The position numbers and the translations under genes were made by a program. A stretch of DNA of 64,000 nt from Brugia malayi. Its lineage: Eukaryota > Nematoda > Chromadorea > Rhabditida > Onchocercidae. The stretch is taken from contig NW_025062475.1 in the NCBI RefSeq assembly GCF_000002995.4, forward strand, positions 6,886,187 through 6,950,186, written 5' to 3'. The number at the start of each line of letters is the position of its first letter. Within the stretch, counting starts at the first letter, position 1. Below, piece after piece: positions 13,625 through 27,234 of this stretch. A model generated the notes under the pieces. The model saw only the letters and a program-made list of their open reading frames with translations, was not told the origin of the DNA and searched no databases.

Positions 13625-15641
13625 TTCTTCCATTTGTTCATCTTACGATTGCTACGACTTATTCTTTATTTTCCAAACTTGGTTTTATTTTCGATTATTA
13701 TGATACAAACCGAATTATTTTGTAAACACATCATCCATTCTGCTTTTTATAAATTTCAGGGACTTCGAAATTTCTAGAAACTTTTTATAAATTTAATTTT
13801 TTAATTCTTTTTATGTAAAATATATCAATTAATAACTTTTTCCTACTCCTTCTTATGAAAGTCAGCCAATTTTCTTATCGACTAATGTTCGCTCTTAGTT
13901 GTGAATAGTGTCTTTTCTGCGCCAGCACTGGAAAAAATTTGATGGTTTTTAACTTAGTTGCTTTTTAATTCTTGTTCACTCCTTTTGCATACTAACACTG
14001 TCGATGAATATCTTTGGCATTTTTAGTTGTTTTCTCAGATCTCGCAGATATAAGCAAGTTTTTTATTACCTTACTTGTTTTTATATTTAGTTGTGTAGCC
14101 TTGTTGTGCTTACATTTTGAAAATTTGCCGTTTTAGGTGAGTATTAGATGCATTTTGATTTTGATGGCTTTAAATATTCACGCTTCCACTTAATCTATCC
14201 CATGATTTGTGCAAATCTTTCTTTCCAAGTTATTCCTTTTTTCATTTCATTTTTAGATTATAATCATTTAAACTGAGTTAAATTTTCCTTTTCCATGAAA
14301 ATTTTCCTTTTTCCATCAGATTTTCCTTTTCCATGAAATAGTGCGATTTATATGAGCTACTGAAATATATAAGCTCTGGAGACTAATATTATTTAGATAT
14401 GAAGTATTTTGGCACAATAGCCGCAACTTTTGAATTGAGATTTTCGAGTCTATGATTTTTGGTGCTACGTCTTTATGTTCAAAAAAGTTTTGAGTGTTTA
14501 TTATCATATTCATTTCCGATATAAATTGTTTGTTTCGTGGATACTGTTTCTTAATGGAAATAACATAATATGCAATTATAGTCAGATTTGGCATCAAGTG
14601 TTGCTTTGTCTTTCCAGTATAGATTTCAAAGATGTATTTGTTTGACTGTCAAAGTGCAAATAGCACATGGAAGCAAATGTCCAGAAATGTTAATATGACT
14701 GACTGTCCTAGCGTGGCGAAAATAGATTAGAACAGATTTTTTTTTTTTTTATTATATCTGTTTTCAGTACTGTGTTACTGCACTCGATTTCACACGACGA
14801 ATGTTAAAACCTATAACATAAGTTCAGAGGGGAATGTATCATATTGCGATTGATTCTCAAAAAATAAATTGAAGTATGATATAAACATAATTGGTGCAAA
14901 TGATGTAAAAGTATGAGATCAGGATCCGACATATCCGTTTATGCCAAAAGTTTCATCTGGGCAGCAGTTTCTTAGTGCGCAGATGGCAGCAATTCGTTAG
15001 GTATGAAAACAGGCAAGGAAGATCATGGTATGCATTCCAAAATTGAGTGAAAACAGCAAACAGATGCTGGTGAATAATAGTCACCGATAGCGGCCTTGAA
15101 CCGGTTTTTAATTTCAAATGGACCAACCTATACTGATGAAACGATGATAGTAGATGAGGTAGGTGTATTTGTAAGCGTTATGGCGTGTAGAACTACTTTG
15201 GTTCTTTAATAAAAAATATTAGCAAAAACATCAAACTCATTAATTTTGATCTATTTAGCTCATCGTATTGTTTATCAAGTCGTGTGTAAATTGGTAAGAT
15301 ATTTTAATTTGATGATTCACTGTCGTGGAAATACTACCATTTTGCAATAACACTTTTTTCCTATCATTTTATGAATATTTTTCATTAATTAAATTTCATT
15401 AAAGTATTATCGCATCTCTATTTCTGCATTATTTTATAATGAATTGTGTTATTATCGCCCGCATTGTTTTTGGCATAGACCCAGAAGTTTTTTTTTTTTT
15501 TTTTTTAAAAATAATTTTGAAAGTTGAAAAATAAAAATGTATTTATTTGCGAACTTAGCTAAATTTCTAGTAAATAATTTTTGATAATGTATAAAAATCT
15601 TAATCATTCTGTTTTGCCAGCAAACTTGACCAAACGTAACA
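13625..15641. other. Intergenic, no gene recognised
   Basis: About 2 kb of AT-rich DNA after TAF12. It includes imperfect short repeats of a T-rich unit containing ttttccatgaaa at about 14286-14339. The open frames here have no splice-supported coding character. Confidence 0.5.
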
Positions 15642-17069
15642 ATGGTCAAAAAATTTTGGTTAAAAGCCTCAATAGCTTTGCTTATCAACTTCAAAACTTG
15701 GGCTGAGTAAGTTTATTTTTTGAAGGTATATATGACGTATAACATTATCTTTCTTCTTTTTCAGTTGCATTACATTAGTTGTACTACATTTCCTATGTGA
15801 CTTCCTTATACTCATTCAAGATAATGTCACCCAGTAATGTCTCTTTTTAATTTATTCACTTCAATGTTATGTTAAGTAATTTCAGTATTTCTTTATATGC
15901 ATAACAAAGTGGAATGATTAGACAGTATTAAATTGATTAATGTTTAATCTTTAAGATTGGAAAAAGAATAACAAATTTTAGAGAGAATATAAAGAAATTA
16001 AGTGAAAAAATATACTAGAAATAAATGTTGAAATATGAAGCTTGTGTAGAGTAGTAAAACTTTCAACAATTTTTTCAAATTTAAAAATTTTCGGCATGAA
16101 AAGTTTCAGGAATGTTTATTGCACATATTACCGGAATACAGACGAAATTACATGCGGGTATGTCCTTTTTTCGGTTCGATTCAAAATAATGGGAAAGAAT
16201 ACAATACTAAATATAAATTGAAAATTAAGAAAGAGGGAAACGGTAATTGTTAAATTCAGAGTAAGCGATGAATAAGCCTAAATTCAAATTCCATCGGAAT
16301 TTATTCCTACAATAATTCGTAAATTTTAAATGTTTTAAAACCGTATTTAATTAATACCATTCACAAATGTAATCCGAAGTTTTATAGTACTGTCACTTGT
16401 CAAACGCATGTTCCATTTGGGAACGACTTGGAAGAGGAAGAAGGCTTGGAAACAAAATTGCCACTTGGTTGGTATCGTATTGGTACGCTGCAAATTCGAC
16501 ATGACTCATCGTGGTTTAACTTGTATCGGAGACGTGCTTCTGGTTCAGGATATTGGGATTTTTATACAATGATTCCGGAGCGAAACTGTATTGGGTTAAG
16601 TCGGCTTTAAAAATTGTGAAAAAATTCTCAGTAGTTGGTTTCATTTAAAAAATCGTCTTCCATTTGGGAAAGTCCTCGAAAATAGAAACTTGGATGGCTT
16701 TCAAATATATATCTTTGAGTTAATTTTAACGTACATTTTCTTATAATTTTCATGCTATCAGCCTGCTATTATGATCGTAAGAGGAGTTAAATTTTAAAGA
16801 AATTTTAATGCACGTTACAATGATTGTTAAGTGATCCTCAGTGAATTTTCAGAAATTTTGGCCTTCATGCAGGTGAGAATTTGCCTGGTTCGGTGACACT
16901 AAAAGACAAACGCTGTTTTGATCGACTGATTCGACAGATTGAACGCAAAACAACTACTGAAAAATTTGATGTTTATCAATGTAGGAAATGTATATTCAAT
17001 ACCTGCTGGTTAGGTACTCGTTTGCTCCCGTCTTATCGTGAATATCTGACTAATCTAAGGTCTATTTAG
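15642..17069 (+). CDS. Secreted/membrane protein with a DUF2778/Tlde1-like domain
   Basis: Five exons (15642-15706, 15765-15833, 16110-16157, 16388-16594, 16853-17069) join in phase into a 201-residue protein. The N-terminal 40 residues are hydrophobic and probably form a signal peptide or anchor. The middle has LPLGWYRIGTL (about 85-95), WFNLYRR (103-109) and SGYWDFYTMIPE (114-125). Then come GLHAG (133-137) and PGSVTL (141-146) before CFDRLIRQIE. The order of Pro-Gly-x-Tyr-x-Ile-Gly, Asp/Ser-Trp-Phe-x-Leu-Tyr, His-x-Gly and x-Gly-x-Ile/Val-Thr resembles the bacterial DUF2778 family, whose Tlde1 members are L,D-transpeptidase-like. In that family the last motif carries a catalytic Cys; here Ser143 takes its place. 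The tail is Cys-rich (C..C, then CW). The family assignment is inference from pattern; the gene model itself is well supported. Confidence 0.6.
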
Positions 17070-18066
17070 AAGCTATAAAACTAATGAACTATAAAAAATC
17101 CGAGATTTAAAGACGATTTTGAATTTTAGTCAGAAAACTTTATCGCGCATTGCTTTTCCTCATATTTGCGTTGCTTGTATTACAGCGCAGCTGTGCCATA
17201 GTTTAAAACTTTCTGTAATTGTGCAGATGGAAAATTCTTGAATGAGATTTATCAAATTTTGTGCAACCAGGAACTCTTAATCATTAATAAAATGCACATC
17301 CAAAAATAGATTAAGATGAGCAAAGGCGTAGGTAGATGTATGTACTTTGATTACAAACTGGATTAAAAACACTGAACTTTACAAAATATGCAAACTTAAT
17401 AAAACTAATTTTCGGTTAAAAAACTAAGATTCGAACTTATTAATAACTGCATTTCCTTAAGGCCATTATAGCTTCTGCTGCGTGGCTATTTTCTATATAG
17501 GCCACCACTGCTTTTTTAAATACTTTGGACTCAATAATTGAAATCATGCAGGAACTTCATGAAGTAACTTTTGACGTTCAAGATTTACCAAGCATTTTAA
17601 TTTGTTCGTTTTTCATCTACTAAAATGTTTCATCTACAAAAATTAGGTCAAAAAATACGCAAATGAACAATTTCTCCAAATCTATGTGAAATTAAACTGA
17701 AATATAAAATATTTATGTTTAGAGCTAACGCTTAAAATTCGTGAATCAGAACCACATGTCGAAATTTCTGATCGGAAAATAATGTGGCGGGAGCTTCATT
17801 TCGAATTTAAAAGTCACAAAATCCCATTAATAATTAAATTTTGTTCTACCGGTATTAACAAAACATAACATTGAACTGAATTTACATGTTTCTATACATC
17901 GAATATTTAAAAATCTAAAATTGAAAGTGAGCAGACAATTTTTTTCCCAAATATCAACTAAGTTTGCTTGATAACATATTTTCCTTTCGTAATGTTTTCA
18001 GTTATGATTTTACATATTAAAAAAAAATTAAACAATTCGAAAATCAACTTCAAAATTCCATTAAAT
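17070..18066. other. Intergenic, no gene recognised
   Basis: About 1 kb between convergent genes. AT-rich, with no splice-bounded coding frame seen. Confidence 0.5.
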
Positions 18067-19340
18067 TTAATTCAGTAGGGAAGAAACAAATTTCTCGAGC
18101 GATTCGTACGTAAGCCATATTGTAAATGCTATGCCACATACAACTAATGTCGCAATTCCGAGCGCCAAATAACAGCGTGACATAGCTCCACTACTTCTTT
18201 TCACTTTTGGTGGAACGGACAAAGGCCTCATGTCGATCGATTTTTTTGTATGAATAACACTGAAATTAAAAAAAAAAAAGTAATTGATAGTATTATTTAA
18301 AAGCGTACATTTGCCATGAAATATTTCCTGAATCATCCCACCTGAGAAGAGTAAGACTTCTGATAACTTCAATGAAAACAAATGAATAATGTGACATAAG
18401 CACTGAGTAATGGAAAAATTAAAATGAAGAAATATGGGATGATATCAGTTAAGGCCGTGAAAATATGTTCTTGTTATTCACTGAATATTTAATTGAAGAG
18501 TTTTCTTCAGTTTTCTCACTATTTTATTTTCCGTCAGATTTTATAATTGACATCGCAGATGCTTCTTCCTCACATTCCTTTATCATTCTCACCATTAACG
18601 TTCATTATTACCACTATTTATTATTATTATTATTAATTATTGTATAATTATTGCATTATTATCAATTGTTGTATTATTGTAACCCTTTCAATATAATCTT
18701 CTTTGCAATCACTGTTATTTCTATTGTCTTTGTTTTCCTTCTTTTATCCTCAGTTTTTTCTGTCTTCCCTTTTCTCCATATATTGTCAAGTTTCAAATTT
18801 AATTCCTTTCCTCAAATTTCATCCACAATTGACCGTGAAATTTCTGCTCGATGAATGAACTCTTTAAATATGGTCATCGACCTTTTAATTGTATTTCCAT
18901 GCAAAAACTGAAATAAGCTAGAAGAGCTGCTTTTGAACATGAGATAGGATATTGACTGAATCAAGAAGTAACTTTTTACAAATCGGAAAGATTTGTGAGG
19001 GGATTCAAGCAATATCACCATTATTACATGAAAAATTTAAAAAGGATGGAAATCCTTGTATTCAAAGCGAAAGTTAAATGCGATAAATGAAAAATGGACT
19101 TGGTAGAAGGATGATCGACGGTAACACTCAAGTTTCGGGTCGGACTACTGACTCGAGATGTTTTCGGATTTGAAACCATTATAGCTGAACAAGACATCTT
19201 CTTTAGTTCCGCAGCACTCTCCATGTCGGAGACATTCTCGTACAGTGTAGATGAACCGAACGAATGAGGTCCTGTCTTTAGGCCTTCCTCTGGAAACATG
19301 TGCTCCAAGGATAGACGGCTTGATCTTAACGCTGTTGATG
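18067..19340 (-). CDS. Small single-pass membrane protein, unrecognised (model partial at 5' end)
   Basis: Two minus-strand exons are visible. The last, 18259-18067, follows a clean TTTCAG acceptor. It encodes a basic, Ser-rich linker (PPKVKRSSGAMSR), a strong transmembrane segment (YLALGIATLVVCGIAFTIWL) and a short tail ending FVSSLLN. The other exon starts at 19340 behind TTTTCAG and encodes a Ser-rich soluble stretch (MFPEEGLKTGPHSFGSSTLY, then RVSSPTRNLSVTVDHP). A phase-2 donor AA|GTCC at 19100 would join them in frame, but it is a weak site. The true start may be the ATG in the 19340 exon or in an unseen exon upstream. I know no family for it. A type II or tail-anchored topology is possible. 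Confidence 0.45.
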
Positions 19341-20385
19341 CTGAAAATATTCAAAAGTCATTTAGATATAATTTCTTTGCAAATTATTTTTGTCTGAACA
19401 GTGTGACGTAGCTTAAATTAAGTAATTTTATTTTTGAAGGCTTTTGCATTCACTCTTCCATTTTAACTGACTGACAAATTTGAAAATATAAGCTAATAAA
19501 ATTCGTAAATTTGTTTTCGAAGATTTTGTATAATCTACACTAAAATCAGATAACAAAAACAAATAATACTTCGAAATCTGTTGATTTTCTGCAACGCTTT
19601 TATCACATAAAAGTTTACTTTAAAAGTTTAGGAAATTTTTTGCAAATTTTAAGAAATGGAAATTTTTGACTAACTTATGCTGTGTATGTTTTTTCATATT
19701 CAGAAAACTTATAATGTTTTATGAAAAGAGACACTGGGCAAAGAATTTTGTTGGGACATTAAACCATTTGTAACTCAATGCTTAGAAAAGCGAAATACTA
19801 ACATGTCTCCAAGATTTCTAGCAATTCTTTTGTGTCAGAAGACCTTTAAAGTTTCAGAATAAAAAAGCCGAAAATTGATGACGAAAACTTACGAAAATCA
19901 TTGGCTCAAATGACAAATGCAAGGTTCTTTATTTATAAGGCAATTAACGACTGATTGTGACATCACTTTTTTTTTTTTCATTAATCAAGTGATGAATTAA
20001 CAATTTATAGCACGGTATCATTGGCAATAAAAAGTGTATCCTACAGAAAAAATGATAATCTTCAATGTAATTTTTTAAAAAAGAATATTTAAAAAATAAA
20101 AATGACTCGAATAAGATTCTATTAACTGCAGATGTAATTTATTAGTAGATTCATTCATTTTGAGACTTAAAATTTTGAAGATAAATCCTTTAGTCTTAAA
20201 AAAATTAATCTAATTTTTATCAAGACAAGCATTGTAATTATTAGATGTAAATGCCAGCAAATTAGATGCTAACGAATTTGAGATGCAATTTCCTTGTGCA
20301 TGTAAGCGTGATTGTACAAAATATTAGATTTCAAAAAAATGGAACAAAACTTTGCACTATATTTTGCTATCATTAAAACTCAATC

Positions 20386-20730
20386 ATCATTATCATCATC
20401 TTTACCATTAATCATCATCAATCATCACCATTCATAATCATCATCATTAATTGTCACCATCAACCATCATTACCATCAATCATCATCGTCATCATCATCA
20501 ATCATCATGGTCATCATCAATCATTATCATTATCATCGATTATCAATCATTATCAACATCATTATCACCGTCATTATCATCATCATTATCATCGATCATC
20601 GATCAATATTATCAACATTATCATTATCGTCAATCATTATCATCATCATTATCACCAATCATCAATCATTATCATCAATTATTATCATCATCATTATCAC
20701 CAATCATCAATCATTATCATTGATCATCAT
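20386..20730. repeat. ATC/ATT-rich trinucleotide satellite
   Basis: Degenerate tandem runs of atc, att and acc trimers over about 345 bases. They create long but meaningless open frames rich in Ile, Ser and His. Codon-like open frames here should not be called genes. Confidence 0.9.
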
Positions 20731-20957
20731 AATTATGACAATGAAAAGAGGAAATGGTAACAGTCGGTTGGATAGTGAGTGGGTGATATTATTGAAGGCT
20801 TCAATCCAGCAATACTGCTTAGTTTGGAATCACTTTAAAATGCTTTGAATACAAATAGATTATTATGTTGTAGTAGAAAATTAATATTACTTGAAATAGA
20901 ATATGCCATAGTTGAGAACTTTTGTAGGAAATTATAAAAACGTTGAAATTATTGAAG

Positions 20958-20974
20958 GTAGATAGATAGATAGA
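20958..20974. repeat. GATA microsatellite
   Basis: Four consecutive GATA-type units followed by a degenerate one. Confidence 0.8.
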
Positions 20975-23335
20975 TGGGAACGATGCACTCATTCTTCGAC
21001 AATTATTCTCTCATTCCTTTTTTAAAGAAAGCATCGGTGACATACCAAATAAAAATAAATTTTGGAATGAGGAAACGGAAGGCGATAAGATTGCTATAAG
21101 AATGATTGAATTAATGATATTTTTTTATAAAAACTGCTACTCTGGAAGAAATTTTTAAAAAAGCTTAAATTTATAGAAAAACACATTGTTTCCTTCGATA
21201 GATTTATATTTCATTTAAGTTCAATAAAAAAAAAAAATGGAAAATAAAAAATAGTAGTTTATAAAATGAAAATGATTCATCAGCTAACAGTCAACTGATT
21301 ACCCGTATCATCTTCATTAATTTGTGCATGTAAGCTTCCATTTCCATCTCTCATTTCTCATCTAACCGATCCTCAACAGGGTTTTCTGTTTGTCAAGGCT
21401 ACTTAAGAGAGTTATAGTTACTCCCGCCGTTTACCCTCGCTTCCACAGTTTTTCATGGAAACGATGAATTCATTTGTGTATTAGTTAGCGATAGAATGCT
21501 GTTTCCATTGGTTTTGAATTCTCCTGTCAGGAATGAAGCCAATACAGTAATTACTGAAATTCAGAATTTATTTCCTGAAGAAGATCACTAATATCGTATC
21601 ATCCACTAGTGCAATTGAAAAAGTGTGTGGGCACGAACATTCCTGATGTACCAAACAATAGTTCAAATTTAATTTTTGCTTATTTTTTAATTTAAAATAT
21701 CTTTCTAAAAGAAGAGAAAAAAACTTTTATTAAACCAATCTTACATTACTATGTTTGTTATCATACACTCAAAAATTGCAAACATCAAAAACCCGAATGT
21801 TCAGATGAACTTTTGCTACGCTCAGGAAATAGGTGTAGGATAAAAAAAAAAATAGCTGAATGAAATACTAAGAATTTTGTTTTGTTTTTACTGAGTATGT
21901 TTTTGTAACTTGGAAAATAAAAGTCGGAAAAAGACGTAAAGGCAAAAGTTAATATCAGTACTGGACGATTATTTCAACAAATTACTTAAAATAAATTATC
22001 TTTCTAAGATGTTCTTGACATAAACGGCTATTTTTGTTTACTTTTCATAACTTATGTGAGAAGGGAATTAAATTGATCTTGAAAAAACTCATTTACTAAA
22101 AATATTACAAAAAAAAACATTAAAAGTTTTTTCTGATTTTAAGATTTCATAATCTTAACAACTTTACTGGTAAAATAAGCCATTTGCTAAGATGTAGTGT
22201 TCGACCTCATTATTGCCAGTAATAGCGAATAAACAAAATAACTTGCTAGTAATTGGAGAAAATTAATTTATCTGATCGCGTTAAGATTTCACTTTTAACT
22301 TCTAGATAAATAAGGTAAGTTGAATTGAAAATGTCACTTCAGTTGTTGAAGAAATGACAATAAAACTTTCTACATTGGTATTATTTGGCTATATTGCAAA
22401 CCCCCACTTATTTCAAAATAATTTTGCAATGAAACTGCAGAAAAAGATATATGTGATTTGATGATTATTAAATAGCATTTTAAATTAATTTGCATTATTA
22501 AGCAATAGGAATATCCGGAAGACTTTCTACAAAGCATCAACAAAATCAATAAATAGGATTAATTTTAGAGTAATATGTCAGAAAATTTGGAGCAATTCCA
22601 GTATTTTCCATTAATCAAGTTGAGCTCTTATTTAAATCAAATCAATTAAAAAATTACTGTTTTAATTATGAAGAGACTTTGTCAACTTGCTGTTCTTCTA
22701 TGTATGTGCAATTATTGTTTTGTCCTACTTGTCGGTTTAAATGTTTCCGTGTGGATACAAACTTCAGTGCAGTTATAAAAAACACTATTTTGTATTTCTT
22801 TTAAATGCTCATGTCGCAAAAAAATGCGAGATTTGTGACGAAACACAATCAGATTACTGTCCTGTTTGATCTATTCAGTATTTGACGATAATTCATGAAA
22901 CAAAATACTTCACAATTTTCATTTCAGACAAAATCAGTGCCTCGATATCTTTCGCTACTCATTCAGTCGTAAAATTCTTTAAAGGACTCAGATACTTTTT
23001 GCTTTCAAAATTTAACTTGAAAATGGATGCCTTTTACTCTGCGGAAATGATAATGTTTACGCTCAAAAGAATGCATTGTATATGCCTCAAGAGCTTAAAT
23101 AAGCCATGAAAACACTTTAGAAAGTAGTGCATTGATTGGTTAAGGTTAGATAAGCATTATAAAATTATGGCTTACTTTAAAAATGAATTCAGGATGGAAA
23201 AGGACTGAATGCATTTCAGGAAGGAATGATAAGAAATGCACAAAGATTAAGCTAAAAGAGGTAATTTAAATGATAATGGTGGATGATTAGTAAAATTATT
23301 AGTTTCTGTTGCATAGTAACAAAGAAAAACAGAAC

Positions 23336-23451
23336 GGACATTTTTGCTTCCGCCTCGCTCGATCTTGCTTTCGGTGCATAGCCATCGGTAACATTTTCTT
23401 TTTTCAGTTTACCTCGGAACTCGAGTGCTGTCAGTAATAGGTTTTTGTGAT
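23336..23451 (-). other. Orphan exon-like segment
   Basis: Minus-strand stretch bounded by an ATTTAG acceptor and a CC|GTTCTG donor, open throughout, and clearly richer in GC than its surroundings. It reads as a charged peptide (LEFRGKLKKENVTDGYAPKA, then RSSEAEAKM). No partner exon was found, so it may be one exon of an unrecognised gene or a chance frame. Confidence 0.25.
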
Positions 23452-25028
23452 CTAAATATGATTCATTAATCAATCAATTGTAATTGAATATAGAATTATC
23501 GGAATTGTTTGCTACTTTATTAATGCTTAAAGAAGAGGAAAAATAAAGAACGAAAGAATCGGAAGCGAATTGGATAATACCAATAAAGATCAGAAGTGAT
23601 TGAGTATAACAAATTAAAGGAAACTGAAGTATTCTGTTTTAAATTATTCGAGCTAAATTTTTATTAAAAGCTTACTTCTGACAGAAGTATTCCAGCAATT
23701 TGCTTATCAGTGGCCTATTTTTACACATCGTGTTTTCTAATATTTTAGGAAAAAGCAAAACAAAGCTGATTTTCGATACTGCCAAACATCTAAGATCAAA
23801 TATATAAGAAAATAAAGAACATTTAGCTTCAAATCCTCTTACATTTCAACACAATTTCAGACCACTTCTTTCTTTTTAACTAAAATGTAGAAAATTCAAT
23901 CACCGCATATTTAGAACAAATCACCTCATCAGAAATGTATACTAGAAATAAAGCTCAAATCAAAAACTTAAGTTGAAAGGAGACAATGTAAATGTTGCAG
24001 ATTTACTCTTTCGTCTCATTTTTATTCACCAAAATTATTTTCTCGTTTTAATGATACCAATAAGAGAAGTTCATTTCATTAACATATCATATTGTCTCCC
24101 GACTGATTTACTTTTGTTTAATTCTACCGGTTTCAAATTACTTTACATTTGTGCTCAGAGAACAATCCATTATAATTAAACTTCAATAAATTCACACCAC
24201 TTTTTAATGTTAGAAATGAAAAGAAGCAACAAATTTCTCCTCAAAACAATCACTGATGTGATTAGAGGGTGGGAGGTGGGAAAAAAGTGAAAGCAAATTT
24301 GTTCTGATAAAACGAGTAAACGTTAACGATATCATGTCACCAACCACTATTTTTACAAACCTCTTTATTGCAATAAACATCTCTGAACAGCTGATTTGCT
24401 TCATATGACCTGTTGAAAACTGTGCCCAGTCCTGATTTCTTTTAGATAAGTGGAAGAATGAGGAAAAGCCAATTATGAATTGCATTTTTCCAAATTCAGT
24501 TCATAACTTTTAAGAAACGCTGTCATATTGAATTCTTTGTCCTAAAAACTATTTTAAAACATTGTTTTATCATGCCAAAATTGTTTGTTATAATTTAGTC
24601 CCTCATGGAATGGAATCCTACAGATTTATAAAACGGATAATTCTTTTTTCCTTTTTCTGGAAATTATCATACAATTCACCCAATGCTTACAAAAATATAA
24701 AAGAGAACGATGCGACGAAAGAATGTGCACTGACATTATTCTATTTCCAGTATTGTTATTTTCCGGTGTACAGTAAAAAAAAATTTCTATTTCGTTATCG
24801 TGCAGCGTTTCTATAATGCACCTGTTCATACTCACATAACTGACTAAACAATTGGGCAAAGTTTAAAAGATAAAACAAGTCTGGGGTTGCAAAATATCTT
24901 ACTATTTCAATCAAATAACGAATGACTCTTAAATCGATTAGTTTTTAAATTTAGTTTTGTTCCCACAACTGCTCAAGATGTTTGCGTGTTGCGTAAGGGT
25001 ACATCTATACGTGTATCTATATCCACAT

Positions 25029-25059
25029 TTATTTATTTATCTATCTATCTATCTATCTA
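25029..25059. repeat. ATTT/CTAT microsatellite
   Basis: Short run of tttatttatctatctatcta type units. Confidence 0.8.
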
Positions 25060-27203
25060 GTCTACTTATTTTTGTATGTATGTGCGTGTTCGTGTCTGTC
25101 TGGTTTATACGTCTTCTCGAGAGTATGCACACTTTCTTTAAAGTTGAATGTATGAGAATGGCGAAGAAAGAGTAATGAAACTGACGTACACACATACACA
25201 CAATCTGACGCACTCTGCCACATCTATTAAAGAAAACGCAAAGCAAGTTAACTATCTTTTCTCAATCTAAACACATGAAGGAGTCGCAGTGCCACGTATC
25301 CACCAGACATTAATATTTCAACATTTCATCATTCAGCTGTTGACCTAGGATTTTGTTACGAAATTTTGTTGACGTCAAAATTTACTCACTGAGTGGATTG
25401 AAGTCACTTAACATTTTAGAATTGAAATCAGCTTTAAAACAGTAGTGCCTTTTGGCGACTAGAAAGAAGTATATTCGTGTCCGCTTTCGGAATCAGCAAT
25501 ATTTCTTAAAATTTAAATTTGGTGAAAAGTTTTATCATTCACAAAAATGCCCATGCTAGAATTTGAGTCTTTCTGTTCCAAATATAAAAATCATATCATA
25601 ATCATTGCTTAAGAACAGTTCAATTCAGTGATCGAAAAAGAAACAACAGTTATTTGTTATTTGGTTCATTCGTCAATCAGGTCACCGACTAACAAAAAAG
25701 AAAAAAAAAATTTCTCAGCTTAGTAATTTTTTATCCATTTAAGAGGCAATTTGATCTCAGTTTTTATCTTAAACGAAAAAAATAATTTTGGATATAATTT
25801 AACCCACTTGTAAATCAGTTCTATTGATCTGTCTTTCTTTTATTACATCAAAATATTTCAATTCCTTCTCAGAAAAGAATTAATGACACTGACAACATAA
25901 ATTTTTACAAAATATTTTCAAGAATCTCCTGTAAAAATCCTCATAGACTATTAGAAATTATCGCAAGATGAAGCAGAAGAACTAACAAAGTAGATGAGAA
26001 CTGGACCAAATGGCTCTTTGATTCAATTAAATGAGATCTCCCATTTAATTGTTTTCAGTATTGTCTTAATTCAGAAAGTGTGGTGAAGTAGATTTGAAAT
26101 GAATCAAACTGAATTTAAAAGAATTGAATTCGATCACGTTGCTGCATTCAAATTCGCTGAAAAGCTGGCTTCTAAAAAAAAAAAAAATTCAGGCTGACAA
26201 AAATTGTGGAAAAATTTCGCCAGTTATTTAAAAAATAAATTTTCGAGTGTAATTTTTTCCCATTCTTTCAAAATTCCCAAATGCTTTATACCTATAACTG
26301 AACTTTTGCTAAGCTCAGATAATGCATTTCGAGCTGTGAGTTCGATTCTTCATATCTGCTTCAATCGACTGAAATGAGTTTACCTTAGAATTTATTTATA
26401 AAACGAGCCTGTACGCACACTCAAAGGCCTTAAAGCAAGGCATTTCTTTATCGACTATGTCAAAACACACTTGCCTTACTTAATATCGAAGTATTACAGA
26501 CGATTTTAGCCACATTAATTAACAGCTGTGTTTCATCTAATGCACTTCCCCATAAAATCGATACTTTGTCCTGTTTTTATTTTCGAGTTATTCCAAATAC
26601 TCCCAAATTACTTGTCCATTTAATTCACAAAACCGACCCGATCATGTATATCCATTCTGCCGTTTGTTGGTAACCTACGTACACAAAGTAACCTACGCAA
26701 GAAAATCCTAAAACTATATCGCCTAAAATATCCAAATCTCATACTGTACTCTCATAGAAGTCAAAGTTATAATTTTTTATTATTGTTGGACCTTCAAATG
26801 TCACAGATATTTTTTGTGTCACTTCAAATATGTAAAGAAATGTGGGATTCTGAATTGTAGCAGTTCAAAAAGTACCCAAAGAAATACCTAAAATTCGACA
26901 AATTTTAAGCTGGAAAGCAATATCCTAACACCATTAGAAAAGACAAGGTTCTACTATTCCCTTGCTGGGTTTCTGAAATTTTCATCGGGGTGCTGGTTCG
27001 TTATTGAAAGTGGTTTCTTTGCTGACGTGTTACGTGACTTCGGGGAAGAAGAGTTAGGAGGAAAAGGAGTTGTCGTTATCAGTGCAACTTTATTTTTTCC
27101 TTTCTACATTCAGTTCAACTATGATTCCCTTCTTCTTTTTCCTCTAACAATACGAAATATTTTGCGGTTGTAATTGTTGAATTGAACAAGCATATACTTA
27201 TGA

Positions 27204-27214
27204 AGAAATTTCAG
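27204..27214 (+). promoter_or_regulatory. Probable trans-splice acceptor of the V-ATPase gene
   Basis: GAAATTTCAG with AG at 27213-27214, 20 bases upstream of the ATG at 27235 and with no upstream exon. This fits nematode spliced-leader addition. Confidence 0.5.
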
Positions 27215-27234
27215 CATTTTAAAATCGCTCTAAG

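Larger units (their letters stand above)
19341..27234. other. Large gene-poor interval
   Basis: Nearly 8 kb of AT-rich sequence with no confident gene. It contains an ATC-rich satellite, GATA and CTAT microsatellites, and one orphan exon-like segment at 23336-23451 on the minus strand. The last 250 bases are the likely V-ATPase promoter, including a GC-richer patch near 27020-27075. Confidence 0.5.

Noticed and set aside
20451..20848. Long open frames rich in Ile, Ser and His
   Set aside because: They arise from the ATC-type trinucleotide satellite and have no splice or start context.
24957..25175. Tyr/Leu/Ser-rich open frame
   Set aside because: It spans a microsatellite and has no supporting splice sites or recognisable domain.
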